DNA of 64,000 bases from a bacterium (GCA_905221065.1 CAJNBS010000007.1:1-64000), one strand, 5' to 3'; shown: positions 10,075 to 18,537, counted from the stretch's first letter. A program made the numbers and translations. The notes: generated from the letters alone by a model not told the origin.

Positions 10075-10609
10075 AGCAGCTGTAAAAATGATTATCGAGG
10101 CTGTAGGAGAGGACGCTAACCGCGAGGGTTTGCAGGAAACACCTGCTCGTGTAGCCCGTATGTACCAAGAGATTTTTTCAGGTCTTGGCCAAACAGCGGA
10201 GGAACATTTGTCAAAATCCTTTGAGATTATTGATGACAACATTGTAGTAGAAAAGGATATCTTTTTCCACACCATGTGTGAGCACCACTTCTTGCCATTT
10301 TATGGTAAAGCGCATATTGCCTACATTCCAGATGGCCGTGTGGCAGGCTTGTCTAAGCTAGCCCGTACGGTTGAAGTTTATTCGAAAAAACCACAAATTC
10401 AAGAACGGTTGAATATCGAAGTGGCCGATGCCTTGATGGAGTATCTGGGTGCTAAAGGAGCCTTTGTTGTCATTGAGGCGGAACATATGTGTATGAGCAT
10501 GCGTGGTGTCAGAAAACCAGGTACTGCAACCTTGACGACAGTAGCTCGTGGTCTATTTGAAACAGATAAGGACCTAAGAAATCAGGCTTATCGTTTAATG
10601 GGACTATAA
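10055..10609 (+). CDS. folE: GTP cyclohydrolase I
   Basis: 184 residues, the typical type I length. It converts GTP to dihydroneopterin triphosphate, the first folate step. Zinc and active-site motifs are visible: [19 protein letters not shown] at about residues 73-91 (Cys and two His) and [16 protein letters not shown] near 147-162 (the third zinc ligand Cys). It starts inside folC (20-base overlap) with GGAGAGGAAG upstream, so the two are co-translated. A BOX element begins at its stop codon. Confidence 0.96.
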   Translation: MDTQKIEAAVKMIIEAVGEDANREGLQETPARVARMYQEIFSGLGQTAEEHLSKSFEIIDDNIVVEKDIFFHTMCEHHFLPFYGKAHIAYIPDGRVAGLSKLARTVEVYSKKPQIQERLNIEVADALMEYLGAKGAFVVIEAEHMCMSMRGVRKPGTATLTTVARGLFETDKDLRNQAYRLMGL

Positions 10610-10723
10610 TACTCTTTGAAAATCAAATTCAAACCACGTCAGCTTCCATCTGCAACCTCAAAACAGTGTTTTGAGCAGCCTGCGGCTAGCTTTCTAGTTT
10701 GCACTTTGATTTTCATTGAGTAT
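10609..10723 (+). repeat. BOX element (shortened A, partial B, C)
   Basis: Starts ATACTCTTTGAAAATC, contains AAACCACGTCAGC of boxA, then the CAAAACAGTGTTTTGAG palindrome of boxB and the boxC end TTTGATTTTCATTGAGTAT. The middle of boxA is deleted. It sits between folE and folBK, in the transcript of the folate cluster. Confidence 0.85.
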
Positions 10724-10730
10724 AAAAAAG

Positions 10731-10752
10731 AATCCGCTTCAAGCGGATTTTT
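10731..10752 (+). terminator. Terminator between folE and folBK
   Basis: AATCCGC (10731-10737) pairs with GCGGATT (10743-10749), followed by TTTC. Together with the BOX it interrupts the folate gene run, so folBK may have lower or separate transcription. Confidence 0.65.
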
Positions 10753-10768
10753 CTAGAAAGGACTAGTT

Positions 10769-11581
10769 ATGGATCAACTGCAGATTAAAGATTTGGAAAT
10801 TTTTGCCTACCATGGTCTGTTTCCTAGTGAGAAAGAATTGGGGCAGAAGTTTGTCGTTTCAGCCATCCTATCCTATGATATGACCAAGGCGGCTACAGAC
10901 TTGGATTTAACGGCTTCTGTCCATTACGGAGAATTGTGTCAGCAGTGGACGACTTGGTTTCAGGAAACCACTGAGGATTTGATTGAAACGGTGGCCTACA
11001 AACTGGTAGAACGTACCTTTGAGACCTATCCTCTTGTCCAAGAAATGAAGTTGGAACTGAAAAAACCTTGGGCACCGGTTCATTTGCCGCTAGACACTTG
11101 CTCAGTGACCATTCATCGTCGCAAGCAAAGGGCCTTTATCGCCCTGGGAAGCAATATGGGGGATAAGCAAGCGAATTTGGAGCAAGCCATTGACAAACTG
11201 CGAGCGCATGGCATCCATATTCTCAAAGAGTCCAGTGTCTTAGCGACGGAGCCTTGGGGTGGAGTGGAGCAGGATAGCTTTGCAAATCAAGTGGTTGAGG
11301 TGGAAACCTGGTTGCCCGCGCCAGTCTTGTTAGAAACCTTGTTAGCCATTGAGTCAGAGATGGGACGGGTTAGAGAAGTGCATTGGGGACCTCGTTTGAT
11401 TGATTTGGACTTGCTCTTTGTGGAGGACCAGGTCATTTATACAGACGACCTTATTTTGCCTCATCCTTACATAGCAGAACGCCTGTTTGTTCTTGAGTCT
11501 CTACAAGAAATTGCGCCTCATTTTATCCATCCGACATTAAAGCAACCTATCCGTAACTTGTATGATGCTTTGAAAAAATAG
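10769..11581 (+). CDS. sulD: Bifunctional dihydroneopterin aldolase / HPPK
   Basis: 270 residues combining two folate enzymes. Residues 1-119 are FolB-like ([17 protein letters not shown] near 10-26), the aldolase giving 6-hydroxymethyl-dihydropterin. Residues 122-270 are FolK ([17 protein letters not shown] at about 125-141, [12 protein letters not shown] at about 204-215, and the LPHPY motif), the pyrophosphokinase that supplies the folP substrate. The folB-folK fusion at this position is characteristic of pneumococcus and close relatives (SulD). AAAGGA lies before the ATG. A strong bidirectional terminator follows. Confidence 0.95.
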   Translation: MDQLQIKDLEIFAYHGLFPSEKELGQKFVVSAILSYDMTKAATDLDLTASVHYGELCQQWTTWFQETTEDLIETVAYKLVERTFETYPLVQEMKLELKKPWAPVHLPLDTCSVTIHRRKQRAFIALGSNMGDKQANLEQAIDKLRAHGIHILKESSVLATEPWGGVEQDSFANQVVEVETWLPAPVLLETLLAIESEMGRVREVHWGPRLIDLDLLFVEDQVIYTDDLILPHPYIAERLFVLESLQEIAPHFIHPTLKQPIRNLYDALKK

Positions 11582-11627
11582 AAAAACTCTAGTTTTCAGT
11601 TACTTGCAACTGAAAGCTAGAGTTTTT
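11582..11627. terminator. Bidirectional terminator sulD / DUF960
   Basis: AAAAACTCTAG (11582-11592) pairs with CTAGAGTTTTT (11617-11627), with an inner CAGTT/AACTG stem. Poly-A and poly-T flank it on both strands, and it lies between converging genes. It overlaps the last codon of the minus-strand gene. Confidence 0.85.
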
Positions 11628-11943
11628 AAAATAGGTCATTTTCTTCTGGGAGGAGGATAGTCTCTCTACCATCCAAATCTAAAACCAGTACTCTCGGGGG
11701 ATAAAGAGGGTCGAAAGGATGGTTAAAGTCAAAATCAATAGCTGTAGGGAGGTGTTGACTCGAAAAGTGGAAGGTAATTTTTCCTTGGTTATTAAGCAAT
11801 TGAAACTCGAGTTCTTCTTCCAATTCAAAGACGTTTTTTAAGAAATGGTCGATGATATACCAAAAAGAGTCAATGACATCATCAGGCAAGCTGGTAACAA
11901 TGCCAAAACTAGCAGACCGCATCTGGGTATTGGTAAAAGCCAT
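11626..11943 (-). CDS. DUF960 family protein
   Basis: 105 residues from ATG 11943. That start is preceded on the minus strand by an AAAGGGGGC ribosome site; a longer reading to 11997 has none. It resembles the DUF960 family of small cytosolic Firmicutes proteins of unknown function. The N-terminus AFTNTQMRSASFGIVTSLPD and an acidic, proline-rich second half (FDFNHPFDPLYPP) are visible. No signal peptide or membrane segment. Convergent with sulD and divergent from ccpA. No function can be inferred. Confidence 0.75.
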   Translation of the reverse strand: MAFTNTQMRSASFGIVTSLPDDVIDSFWYIIDHFLKNVFELEEELEFQLLNNQGKITFHFSSQHLPTAIDFDFNHPFDPLYPPRVLVLDLDGRETILLPEENDLF

Positions 11944-12067
11944 ATCTCTGCCCCCTTTCTTTCCCCTTATCATACAGCAAATAGGATTAAAAATCAAGAA
12001 AAGGTCATTTTTTCTTTAAAACTTAGGTTTTCTATGAAATTTTTTTCAAACAATCTTCAAAAAATAC

Positions 12068-12096
12068 TTGAAAGTGTTTACAAATAGTGATAAAAT
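12068..12096 (+). promoter_or_regulatory. ccpA promoter
   Basis: TTGAAA (12068-12073), a 17-base spacer and TAAAAT (12091-12096). About 20 bases downstream lies the palindrome TGAAAACGAAATTTTCA (12113-12129), which resembles a cre with three extra central bases and could serve autoregulation. Confidence 0.6.
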
Positions 12097-12181
12097 GGAA
12101 TAAGTAGAATCATGAAAACGAAATTTTCATACCGTCTCTTTTTTTAGAGTCTCGTGAGGTATGATATAGAAAGGAAATGGA

Positions 12182-13192
12182 ATGAATACAGACGATACAG
12201 TAACGATTTATGATGTCGCCCGTGAAGCAGGAGTTTCAATGGCGACGGTTAGCCGTGTAGTCAATGGCAATAAGAATGTAAAAGAGAATACTCGTAAAAA
12301 AGTGCTTGAGGTAATTGATCGTTTGGATTACCGTCCAAATGCCGTGGCGCGTGGTCTTGCAAGTAAGAAGACAACCACTGTCGGTGTTGTGATTCCAAAT
12401 ATTACTAATGGTTATTTCTCAACGCTTGCCAAAGGGATTGATGATATCGCTGAAATGTACAAGTACAATATCGTCCTTGCCAATAGTGATGAGGATGATG
12501 ACAAGGAAGTTTCAGTTGTCAATACACTGTTTTCTAAGCAAGTGGATGGTATCATCTTTATGGGGTACCACTTGACTGAAAAAATTCGTTCAGAGTTTTC
12601 TCGTTCTCGGACACCAGTTGTTCTTGCGGGAACAGTGGATGTGGAACACCAACTTCCAAGTGTTAATATTGACTACAAACAAGCAACGATTGACGCAGTG
12701 ACCTACCTTGCCAAAGAAAATGAACGCATTGCTTTTGTTAGCGGTCCACTAGTGGATGACATCAATGGTAAGGTTCGTTTGGTTGGCTACAAGGAAGCCT
12801 TGAAAAAAGCAGGGATTTCTTATAGCGAAGGATTGGTATTTGAGTCTAAATACACTTATGAAGATGGCTATGCCTTGGCAGAACGCTTAATTTCATCAAA
12901 TGCAACTGCAGCAGTTGTAACAGGTGACGAGCTGGCTGCAGGTGTCTTGAATGGTTTGGCGGACCACGGTGTGTCAGTACCGGAAGAGTTTGAAATCATT
13001 ACTAGTGATGATTCACAAATCTCACGCTTTACCCGTCCAAACTTGACAACGATTGCCCAACCTCTTTATGACCTTGGTGCCATCAGTATGCGTATGTTGA
13101 CGAAGATTATGCACAAGGAAGAATTGGAAGAACGTGAAGTTCTCTTACCTCATGGTTTGACAGAACGTCGTTCAACACGAAAACGGAAATAG
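12182..13192 (+). CDS. ccpA: Catabolite control protein A
   Basis: 336 residues, LacI/GalR family. The N-terminal helix-turn-helix and hinge are clear: TIYDVAREAGVSMATVSRVV at residues 8-27 and RPNAVARGLA at about 57-66. The rest is the periplasmic-binding-protein-like core that binds HPr-Ser46-P and sugar phosphates. It binds cre sites to repress or activate carbon genes when glucose is plentiful. In this window cre-like sites are seen at manL and pflA. AAAGGAAATGG precedes the ATG. Transcribed alone, ending in a terminator that also serves the converging asparaginase gene. Confidence 0.96.
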   Translation: MNTDDTVTIYDVAREAGVSMATVSRVVNGNKNVKENTRKKVLEVIDRLDYRPNAVARGLASKKTTTVGVVIPNITNGYFSTLAKGIDDIAEMYKYNIVLANSDEDDDKEVSVVNTLFSKQVDGIIFMGYHLTEKIRSEFSRSRTPVVLAGTVDVEHQLPSVNIDYKQATIDAVTYLAKENERIAFVSGPLVDDINGKVRLVGYKEALKKAGISYSEGLVFESKYTYEDGYALAERLISSNATAAVVTGDELAAGVLNGLADHGVSVPEEFEIITSDDSQISRFTRPNLTTIAQPLYDLGAISMRMLTKIMHKEELEEREVLLPHGLTERRSTRKRK

Positions 13193-13195
13193 AAA

Positions 13196-13226
13196 AAATC
13201 AGGGAATCGTGAAGATTTCCTGATTT
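13196..13226. terminator. Terminator ccpA / ansA
   Basis: AAATCAGG (13196-13203) pairs with CCTGATTT (13219-13226), with a further inner GAATC-GATT stem. It lies between converging ccpA and the asparaginase gene. Confidence 0.7.
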
Positions 13227-13244
13227 TGCTTTCTAGAGAAGAGG

Positions 13245-14207
13245 TTAGCCTTCCATATAGTCTTTCAAAGCTTGACCTGTTAGTCCGGCATTGAGGGCGA
13301 TAAGGAGTTTCAAACGGGCTTTTTGGGCGTTGAGTTCTTTAACAAAGAAGACACCAGATTTTTGCAACTGCACGCCCCCACCTTGGTAGGCATAAACAGG
13401 TTCTGCAATACCGTTAAAGCATCGTGAAACCAGGGCAACTGGGATTCCTTTTTGTAGAAGGGTTTCTAATTTTTGAGCCGTTTCTTTGGGAATATTACCA
13501 GCTCCGAAGGCTTGGATAATCAAACCGTCCAATTGATCTAAATCCAGCATATCAATCAGCTCATCTGTCATACCGGCATAAGCCGAGATGATAGGGACTA
13601 ATCCTTGTATGTGATCGAGGTCAAAGCGAACACGGGGCTCAGCTGTTTTGAAGTAGAGGATTTCGTGTTTCATAATCAGACCAAGTGGCCCGTGAGTAGG
13701 AGTCTGGAAGGTGCTGACGTTGGTTGTATGTGTTTTAGTAACATACTTAGCTGCGTGGATTTCATCGTTCATAACGACCAAAACTCCTTTGTCAGCAGCC
13801 CTGTCGTCGCTAGCCACTCGTAGAGCACTCAGATAATTATAGACACCATCACTGCCGAGTTCGTTGGAGCTGCGCATGGCCCCTGTTAGTATGATAGGCA
13901 TGTGGGGAACTTCCATTGTGTCAAGGAAATAGGCTGTTTCTTCCAAAGTGTCGGTCCCGTGTGTGATCACCACCCCATCGTAGTTAGCAGCTTCCTCTTT
14001 AATTTTTTGGTAGAGGGCCAGCATATGCTTGGGTTTGATATGGGGGCTTGGTAGGTTAAAAAAGTCTAGGGAGTGGACTTGGATTCCTTCGAGAGGATTG
14101 GACACATGGTTCATGGGATTATCTGAACTGGTCACAACAGCACCAGAAGCATCGGCCTGCATGGAAATAGTCCCACCAGTATGTAAAACAAGGATTTTCT
14201 TAGGCAT
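13245..14207 (-). CDS. ansA: L-asparaginase, type I
   Basis: 320 residues, cytoplasmic type I L-asparaginase, hydrolysing asparagine to aspartate and ammonia. The two signature threonine motifs are present: LHTGGTISMQ (residues 8-17, Thr nucleophile) and VITHGTDTLEETAYF (about 80-94), with the lysine in LTGAMRSSNE-like context after it. No signal peptide, which supports type I. It is divergent from the HAD-MazG gene, the two starts being 65 bases apart. Its own ribosome site (AAAGAGTGAG) is modest. Confidence 0.92.
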   Translation of the reverse strand: MPKKILVLHTGGTISMQADASGAVVTSSDNPMNHVSNPLEGIQVHSLDFFNLPSPHIKPKHMLALYQKIKEEAANYDGVVITHGTDTLEETAYFLDTMEVPHMPIILTGAMRSSNELGSDGVYNYLSALRVASDDRAADKGVLVVMNDEIHAAKYVTKTHTTNVSTFQTPTHGPLGLIMKHEILYFKTAEPRVRFDLDHIQGLVPIISAYAGMTDELIDMLDLDQLDGLIIQAFGAGNIPKETAQKLETLLQKGIPVALVSRCFNGIAEPVYAYQGGGVQLQKSGVFFVKELNAQKARLKLLIALNAGLTGQALKDYMEG

Positions 14208-14231
14208 GATTTACTCACTCTTTCTGAAATG

Positions 14232-14240
14232 TGGTATAAT
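14232..14240 (+). promoter_or_regulatory. Extended -10 of the HAD-MazG gene
   Basis: TGGTATAAT with TATAAT at 14235-14240. AGGGGAG at 14255-14261 is the ribosome site for ATG 14273. Confidence 0.6.
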
Positions 14241-14272
14241 CATTGTATCACAAAAGGGGAGATTGGGATAGG

Positions 14273-15664
14273 ATGGAAGTCAAAGCTGTTTTTTTTGATA
14301 TCGATGGAACCTTGGTTAACGATCGCAAGAGTGTTTTGAAATCCACTAAGGACGCGATTAAGATTGTCAAAGAACAAGGGGTACTGGTTGGCGTAGCAAC
14401 AGGACGAGGACCTTTTTTTGTTAAGGAATTGATGGACGATTTGGATTTGGATTTTGCGGTAACCTACAATGGCCAGTATATCTTTACTAAAGACAGGGTC
14501 TTGTTCACGAGCCCAATTTCCAAGTTGCATTTGCGCCATCTAATTAGCTATGCTAAAAAAGAGGGCAAGGAGATTGCCCTAGGGACCAAGGATGCCATGT
14601 TGGGTTCTAAAATCATGTCCTTTGGTCTGGGTTCTTTTTCTCAACGAATCAGTCGCTTCGTTCCCTCTGTTTTAACCCGGACGGTGAGTCATTCCTTTAA
14701 TCGTATGGTCAGCAAGGTTGTTCCCCAAAAGGAAGAAGACCTGCTTCATCTGATGAATCAGCCTATCTACCAAGTTTTGATGCTGATGACGCCAGAAGAA
14801 TCTGAGAAGGCAGCAGCTGATTTTGAAGACTTGAAATTGACACGTAGCAATCCTTTTGCAGCGGATGTCATCAATCAGGGAAATTCAAAATTGGAAGGCA
14901 TTCGCCGAGTTGGGAAAGAATATGGCTTTGACCTTAACCAAGTCATGGCCTTTGGTGACTCAGATAACGACCTTGAAATGCTGGCTGGTGTCGGTATGTC
15001 CGTTGCTATGGGAAATGGTAGTAGCAGTGTAAAGGAAGTGGCCAAACACATCACGACCAGCAATCAGCAAGACGGAATCCACAAGGCCTTGGAACATTTC
15101 GGTGTTTTGTCTTCAGAAAAAGTCTTTGTCAGTCGTGACTATCATTTCAATAAGGTCAAGACCTTCCACCACATGATGGATGAACGGACCCAAGAAGAGC
15201 CTCGAGCTTGGGATTTAGAAGGTGCAACCCATAGGGCTGGCTTTAAAATAGAAGAATTGGTGGAGTTTGTTCGAGCTGCCAGTCCTTCTGAAGAGGACTT
15301 TGGTCAAGCTCTATCGCAACTTCATCAGGCCCTTGATAAGGCAGCAGATAAAGTAGCCAAGAAGACACCTGCCCAGCAAGATTTGGTAGGGCAAGTGGAT
15401 GCCTTGATTGACACGCTCTACTTCACCTACGGTAGTTTTGTCTTGATGGGGGTGGACCCAGAACGTATTTTTGACATTGTCCATCAGGCCAATATGGGGA
15501 AAATTTTCCCAGATGGCAAGGCTCATTTTGATCCAGTGACCCACAAAATCTTAAAACCAGATGATTGGGAAGAAAAATACGCTCCAGAGCCTGCTATTAA
15601 AAAGGAACTGCAGCGCCAACTCAAGGCTTATGAACGCCATAAAGAGAGAAATAATACTCAATGA
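14273..15664 (+). CDS. HAD phosphatase fused to a MazG-like domain
   Basis: 463 residues from ATG 14273; the longer reading from 14243 starts upstream of the ribosome site. Residues 1-280 are a Cof-type HAD hydrolase (FFDIDGTLVN near 7-16, VGVATGRG near 40, MAFGDSDNDLEMLAGVG near 225). Residues 290-463 form an all-helical domain with KIEELVEFVRAA and VDALIDTLYFTYGSFVLMG, resembling MazG/phosphoribosyl-ATP pyrophosphohydrolase folds that cleave nucleoside triphosphates. The pairing suggests house-cleaning of nucleotides or sugar phosphates (inference). The last two residues and the stop codon come from the BOX element that begins at 15654. Confidence 0.85.
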   Translation: MEVKAVFFDIDGTLVNDRKSVLKSTKDAIKIVKEQGVLVGVATGRGPFFVKELMDDLDLDFAVTYNGQYIFTKDRVLFTSPISKLHLRHLISYAKKEGKEIALGTKDAMLGSKIMSFGLGSFSQRISRFVPSVLTRTVSHSFNRMVSKVVPQKEEDLLHLMNQPIYQVLMLMTPEESEKAAADFEDLKLTRSNPFAADVINQGNSKLEGIRRVGKEYGFDLNQVMAFGDSDNDLEMLAGVGMSVAMGNGSSSVKEVAKHITTSNQQDGIHKALEHFGVLSSEKVFVSRDYHFNKVKTFHHMMDERTQEEPRAWDLEGATHRAGFKIEELVEFVRAASPSEEDFGQALSQLHQALDKAADKVAKKTPAQQDLVGQVDALIDTLYFTYGSFVLMGVDPERIFDIVHQANMGKIFPDGKAHFDPVTHKILKPDDWEEKYAPEPAIKKELQRQLKAYERHKERNNTQ

Positions 15665-15870
15665 AAGACTAGGAAACTAGCCGCAGGCTGCTCAAAGCAC
15701 TGCTTTGAGGTTGTAGATAGAACTGACGAAGTCAGCTCAAAGCACTGCTTTGAGGTTGCAGATGAAACTGACGAAGTCAGCTCAAAACACTGTTTTGAGG
15801 TTGCAGATAGAACTGACGAAGTCAGTCACATATGTACGGCAAGGCGACGTTGACGTGGTTTGAATAGTAT
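15654..15870 (-). repeat. BOX element with three boxB copies
   Basis: Read on the plus strand it is boxC, three boxB and boxA. The three boxB units start at 15690, 15735 and 15780 and are exactly 45 bases each. The boxA core TACGGCAAGGCGACGTTGACG is at 15834-15854. The element covers the end of the HAD-MazG gene and most of the gap before the universal stress gene. Confidence 0.93.
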
Positions 15871-15913
15871 AAATAGTATACAAAAAGGAGCGCTGTGCTC
15901 CTTTTCTTCGTGA

Positions 15914-16366
15914 TTATAAGGTTTTTTCTTGTTCTCTCACAACCAGCAAATCGACCTTAGCATGGCGGAGGATGTATTCAGATGAAGAACCGACCAAGAG
16001 GCGTTCAAAGGCGTTGAGACCAGTTGCGCCAACGAGGATGAGGTCCACTTCTTCTGCATCTGGAATAGTACGTGCAAGTAGGGTCTTTGGATTTCCCATT
16101 TCGATGACGATATGAACATCTGTCACACCAGCATCTTTAGCGCGTTTTTCGTACTCTTTCATCAGACTTTCAGCGTCGACTTGGAGTTCTTCGTAAACTT
16201 CAGCATCAAAGGTGGATACGCTTTGGAGTGCGCGTGTGTCAATGACATGAGCGATGGTGAGTTTAGCGTCGTTTCGTAGAGCAGAATGAACTCCCTTGAC
16301 AAAAGCCAAGTCCGCTTCCTTAGAACCATCGATTGCGACCATAATATTTTGGTAACGTTGTGCCAT
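15914..16366 (-). CDS. Universal stress protein, UspA family
   Basis: 150 residues, a single UspA domain. The start is NIMVAIDGSKEADLAF, and the ATP-binding motif G-x2-G-x9-G-S is complete at LVGATGLNAFERLLVGSSSEY (about residues 114-134). It is therefore the nucleotide-binding type, a cytosolic dimer. An AGGAGGTTTC site precedes the ATG. Single gene. Cellular role in streptococci is stress and acid tolerance by family analogy only. Confidence 0.92.
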   Translation of the reverse strand: MAQRYQNIMVAIDGSKEADLAFVKGVHSALRNDAKLTIAHVIDTRALQSVSTFDAEVYEELQVDAESLMKEYEKRAKDAGVTDVHIVIEMGNPKTLLARTIPDAEEVDLILVGATGLNAFERLLVGSSSEYILRHAKVDLLVVREQEKTL

Positions 16367-16528
16367 AATGAAACCTCCTGAAATTTTCTTACTATAATTG
16401 TAAACCTTTTCACTATAGAAGTAAAGTAAAAAAAGTATTTTTTCAAAAGAATGTTAGCGTTTTAAATCTATATAAATATATGATAAAATAAAAGAAAGGA
16501 TAGCAGGAAAGAAGTGAAGGGAGGGAGA

Positions 16529-16831
16529 ATGATGAAAAACTCTTTTCAAGAAGCAAAAAAATCAAATTTCCTTTATTATGGAATCATCCTAGCCTCTGTC
16601 TTGGTAGAAGTGATCATGATCTGGCAATTAGAGAAGTTAATTCCTCTTCTCTATCCAGGTTTTATTGGCTTTTTAGTCTTTCATCTACTCTACCATCTGC
16701 TATTATTCCTAGTTGCAAAAAGAAGTGGTCGCTGGGATTACTTGATGATATGGGGACTTTTCCTCATGTTCAATCTTCTTTATGACTCCTTCTTAGGCCT
16801 GCTTTTTCTAGGTTTATCTTTTGGTATGTGA
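16529..16831 (+). CDS. Small membrane protein of unknown function
   Basis: 100 residues from ATG 16529 (GGGAGGGAG directly before; ATG 16532 is equally placed). Three or four hydrophobic helices fill the protein after a lysine-rich first 14 residues. No recognised motif. It probably forms its own transcript and ends with a terminator before the aminotransferase. I cannot assign a function. Confidence 0.6.
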   Translation: MMKNSFQEAKKSNFLYYGIILASVLVEVIMIWQLEKLIPLLYPGFIGFLVFHLLYHLLLFLVAKRSGRWDYLMIWGLFLMFNLLYDSFLGLLFLGLSFGM

Positions 16832-16869
16832 TATTTTTTGGCAAAACACCTGCTATCACCATTGTCTCG

Positions 16870-16892
16870 ACCTCGCTTTTAGCGAGGTTTTT
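16870..16892 (+). terminator. Terminator before the aminotransferase
   Basis: ACCTCGC (16870-16876) pairs with GCGAGGT (16882-16888), followed by TTTTC. Confidence 0.75.
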
Positions 16893-16927
16893 CTTCTATC
16901 CGCACCTAGTAACACATTTCAGCAAAC

Positions 16928-16956
16928 TTGTCGCATTCTCTTTCTAGTGGTATAAT
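16928..16956 (+). promoter_or_regulatory. Aminotransferase promoter
   Basis: TTGTCG (16928-16933), 17-base spacer, TATAAT (16951-16956) with a TGG extension. The leader carries GAGGAAA before ATG 16987. Confidence 0.7.
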
Positions 16957-16986
16957 GTTACTATCTCGATGAATTGAGGAAACAAG

Positions 16987-18201
16987 ATGAAAGAATATAA
17001 CAAGTCTAGTAAGTTAGAACATGTTGCTTATGATATCCGTGGTCCTGTTTTGGAAGAAGCCATGCGGATGCGAGCAAACGGAGAAAAGATTTTACGCTTG
17101 AATACAGGAAATCCAGCAGAATTTGGCTTTACAGCGCCAGACGAAGTCATTCATGACTTGATTATGAATGCGCGTGATAGTGAAGGATATTCTGACTCCA
17201 AAGGGATTTTCTCAGCCCGTAAGGCCATCATGCAGTATTGCCAATTGAAGAAATTCCCTAATGTGGATATTGATGATATTTACCTTGGAAATGGCGTCAG
17301 TGAGTTGATTGTCATGTCCATGCAGGGGCTTTTAGATAATGGAGACGAGGTCTTGGTGCCTATGCCAGACTATCCTCTCTGGACAGCCGCTGTCAGCCTA
17401 GCTGGGGGAAATGCCGTTCACTATATCTGTGATGAAGCTGCAGAATGGTACCCAGATATTGATGACATCAAGTCAAAAATCACTTCCAATACCAAGGCAA
17501 TCGTCCTTATCAATCCAAACAACCCAACTGGAGCCCTTTATCCTAAGGAACTCTTGTTGGAGATTATTGAGATTGCCCGTCAGAACGATTTGATCATCTT
17601 TGCGGATGAAATCTATGACCGCATGGTCATGGATGGACATGTGCATACGCCTGTGGCGAGCTTGGCACCAGATGTCTTCTGTGTCAGCATGAATGGTCTG
17701 TCAAAATCTCACCGTATCGCTGGTTTCCGTGTGGGGTGGATGGTCTTGTCTGGTCCTAAGACACATGTTAAAGGCTATATCGAAGGTCTCAATATGTTGT
17801 CCAATATGCGCCTTTGCTCTAACGTTTTGGCCCAACAAGTCGTACAAACTTCCTTGGGAGGTCACCAGTCAGTCGATGAATTGCTCCTTCCTGGTGGACG
17901 AATCTATGAGCAAAGAAATTTCATCTACAATGCTATTCAAGATATTCCAGGCTTATCTGCCGTTAAACCCAAGGCTGGGCTCTATATCTTCCCGAAAATC
18001 GACCGCACTATGTACCGTATCGATGATGATGAGCAGTTTGTCCTTGATTTCTTGAAGCAGGAAAAGGTTCTATTAGTTCATGGTCGCGGGTTCAATTGGC
18101 AGGAACCAGACCACTTCCGTATCGTTTACCTTCCTCGTGTTGATGAACTAGCCCAAATCCAAGAAAAGATGACTCGTTTCTTGAAACAGTATCGTAGATA
18201 G
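16987..18201 (+). CDS. alaT: Class I aminotransferase, alanine type
   Basis: 404 residues, fold-type I PLP enzyme close to AlaT/AlaA alanine-pyruvate aminotransferases. Visible motifs are RLNTGNPAEFGF near 36, GYSDSKGIFSAR near 66, INPNNPTGALYP near 175, the DEIYDRM segment near 205 and the PLP-lysine in SMNGLSKSHRIAGFRVGWM near 234-252. It probably makes alanine from pyruvate and glutamate. Monocistronic between a terminator and the rpmH promoter. The symbol is by family; other 2-oxoacids are possible substrates. Confidence 0.85.
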   Translation: MKEYNKSSKLEHVAYDIRGPVLEEAMRMRANGEKILRLNTGNPAEFGFTAPDEVIHDLIMNARDSEGYSDSKGIFSARKAIMQYCQLKKFPNVDIDDIYLGNGVSELIVMSMQGLLDNGDEVLVPMPDYPLWTAAVSLAGGNAVHYICDEAAEWYPDIDDIKSKITSNTKAIVLINPNNPTGALYPKELLLEIIEIARQNDLIIFADEIYDRMVMDGHVHTPVASLAPDVFCVSMNGLSKSHRIAGFRVGWMVLSGPKTHVKGYIEGLNMLSNMRLCSNVLAQQVVQTSLGGHQSVDELLLPGGRIYEQRNFIYNAIQDIPGLSAVKPKAGLYIFPKIDRTMYRIDDDEQFVLDFLKQEKVLLVHGRGFNWQEPDHFRIVYLPRVDELAQIQEKMTRFLKQYRR

Positions 18202-18242
18202 GGCTTACATTAGAAAAAGCTGGAAACATTTGCCTAGAGCTA

Positions 18243-18271
18243 TTGACAAAAGTGAAAGAATCAGATAGAAT
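18243..18271 (+). promoter_or_regulatory. rpmH promoter
   Basis: Consensus TTGACA (18243-18248), 17-base spacer, TAGAAT (18266-18271). The leader of about 70 bases ends with GAGGAGG. Strong, as expected for a ribosomal protein. Confidence 0.85.
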
Positions 18272-18345
18272 AGTAAAGTATGTTTAGTAACTGATCACTT
18301 TATAGCCGGCTAAACGAATACAAAATCTATGAGGAGGTATTCATC

Positions 18346-18480
18346 GTGAAACGTACTTATCAACCAAGTAAACTTCGTCGTGCGCGCAAACACGGATTCC
18401 GTAACCGTATGTCAACTAAAAACGGTCGTCGCGTATTGGCAGCTCGTCGTCGTAAAGGACGCAAAGTTTTGGCTGCATAA
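18346..18480 (+). CDS. rpmH: 50S ribosomal protein L34
   Basis: 44 residues from a GTG start at 18346, with GAGGAGG 7 bases upstream. Translation begins [19 protein letters not shown] and ends [11 protein letters not shown], the complete and highly conserved L34 sequence, very rich in Arg and Lys. It sits alone with its own consensus promoter and terminator. In streptococci it is not followed by rnpA, and here the next gene is a peptide-binding lipoprotein. Confidence 0.97.
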
Positions 18481-18497
18481 TCCAAACGAACTATATC

Positions 18498-18537
18498 AAA
18501 AATCAGTAGGAACTCGAGTCTACTGATTTTTATTTTT
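18498..18537 (+). terminator. rpmH terminator
   Basis: AAAAATCAGTAG (18498-18509) pairs with CTACTGATTTTT (18520-18531), followed by ATTTTT. Confidence 0.85.

Noticed and set aside
10609..10723. RUP or insertion-sequence remnant at the intergenic repeats
   Set aside because: The TACGGCAAGGCGACG core, 45-base B units and end sequences fit BOX elements; no target-site TA duplication or transposase remnant was seen.
18310..18322. Competence cin-box (TACGAATA) in the rpmH leader
   Set aside because: Only AACGAATA is present, it is downstream of a consensus housekeeping promoter and lacks the T-rich context.
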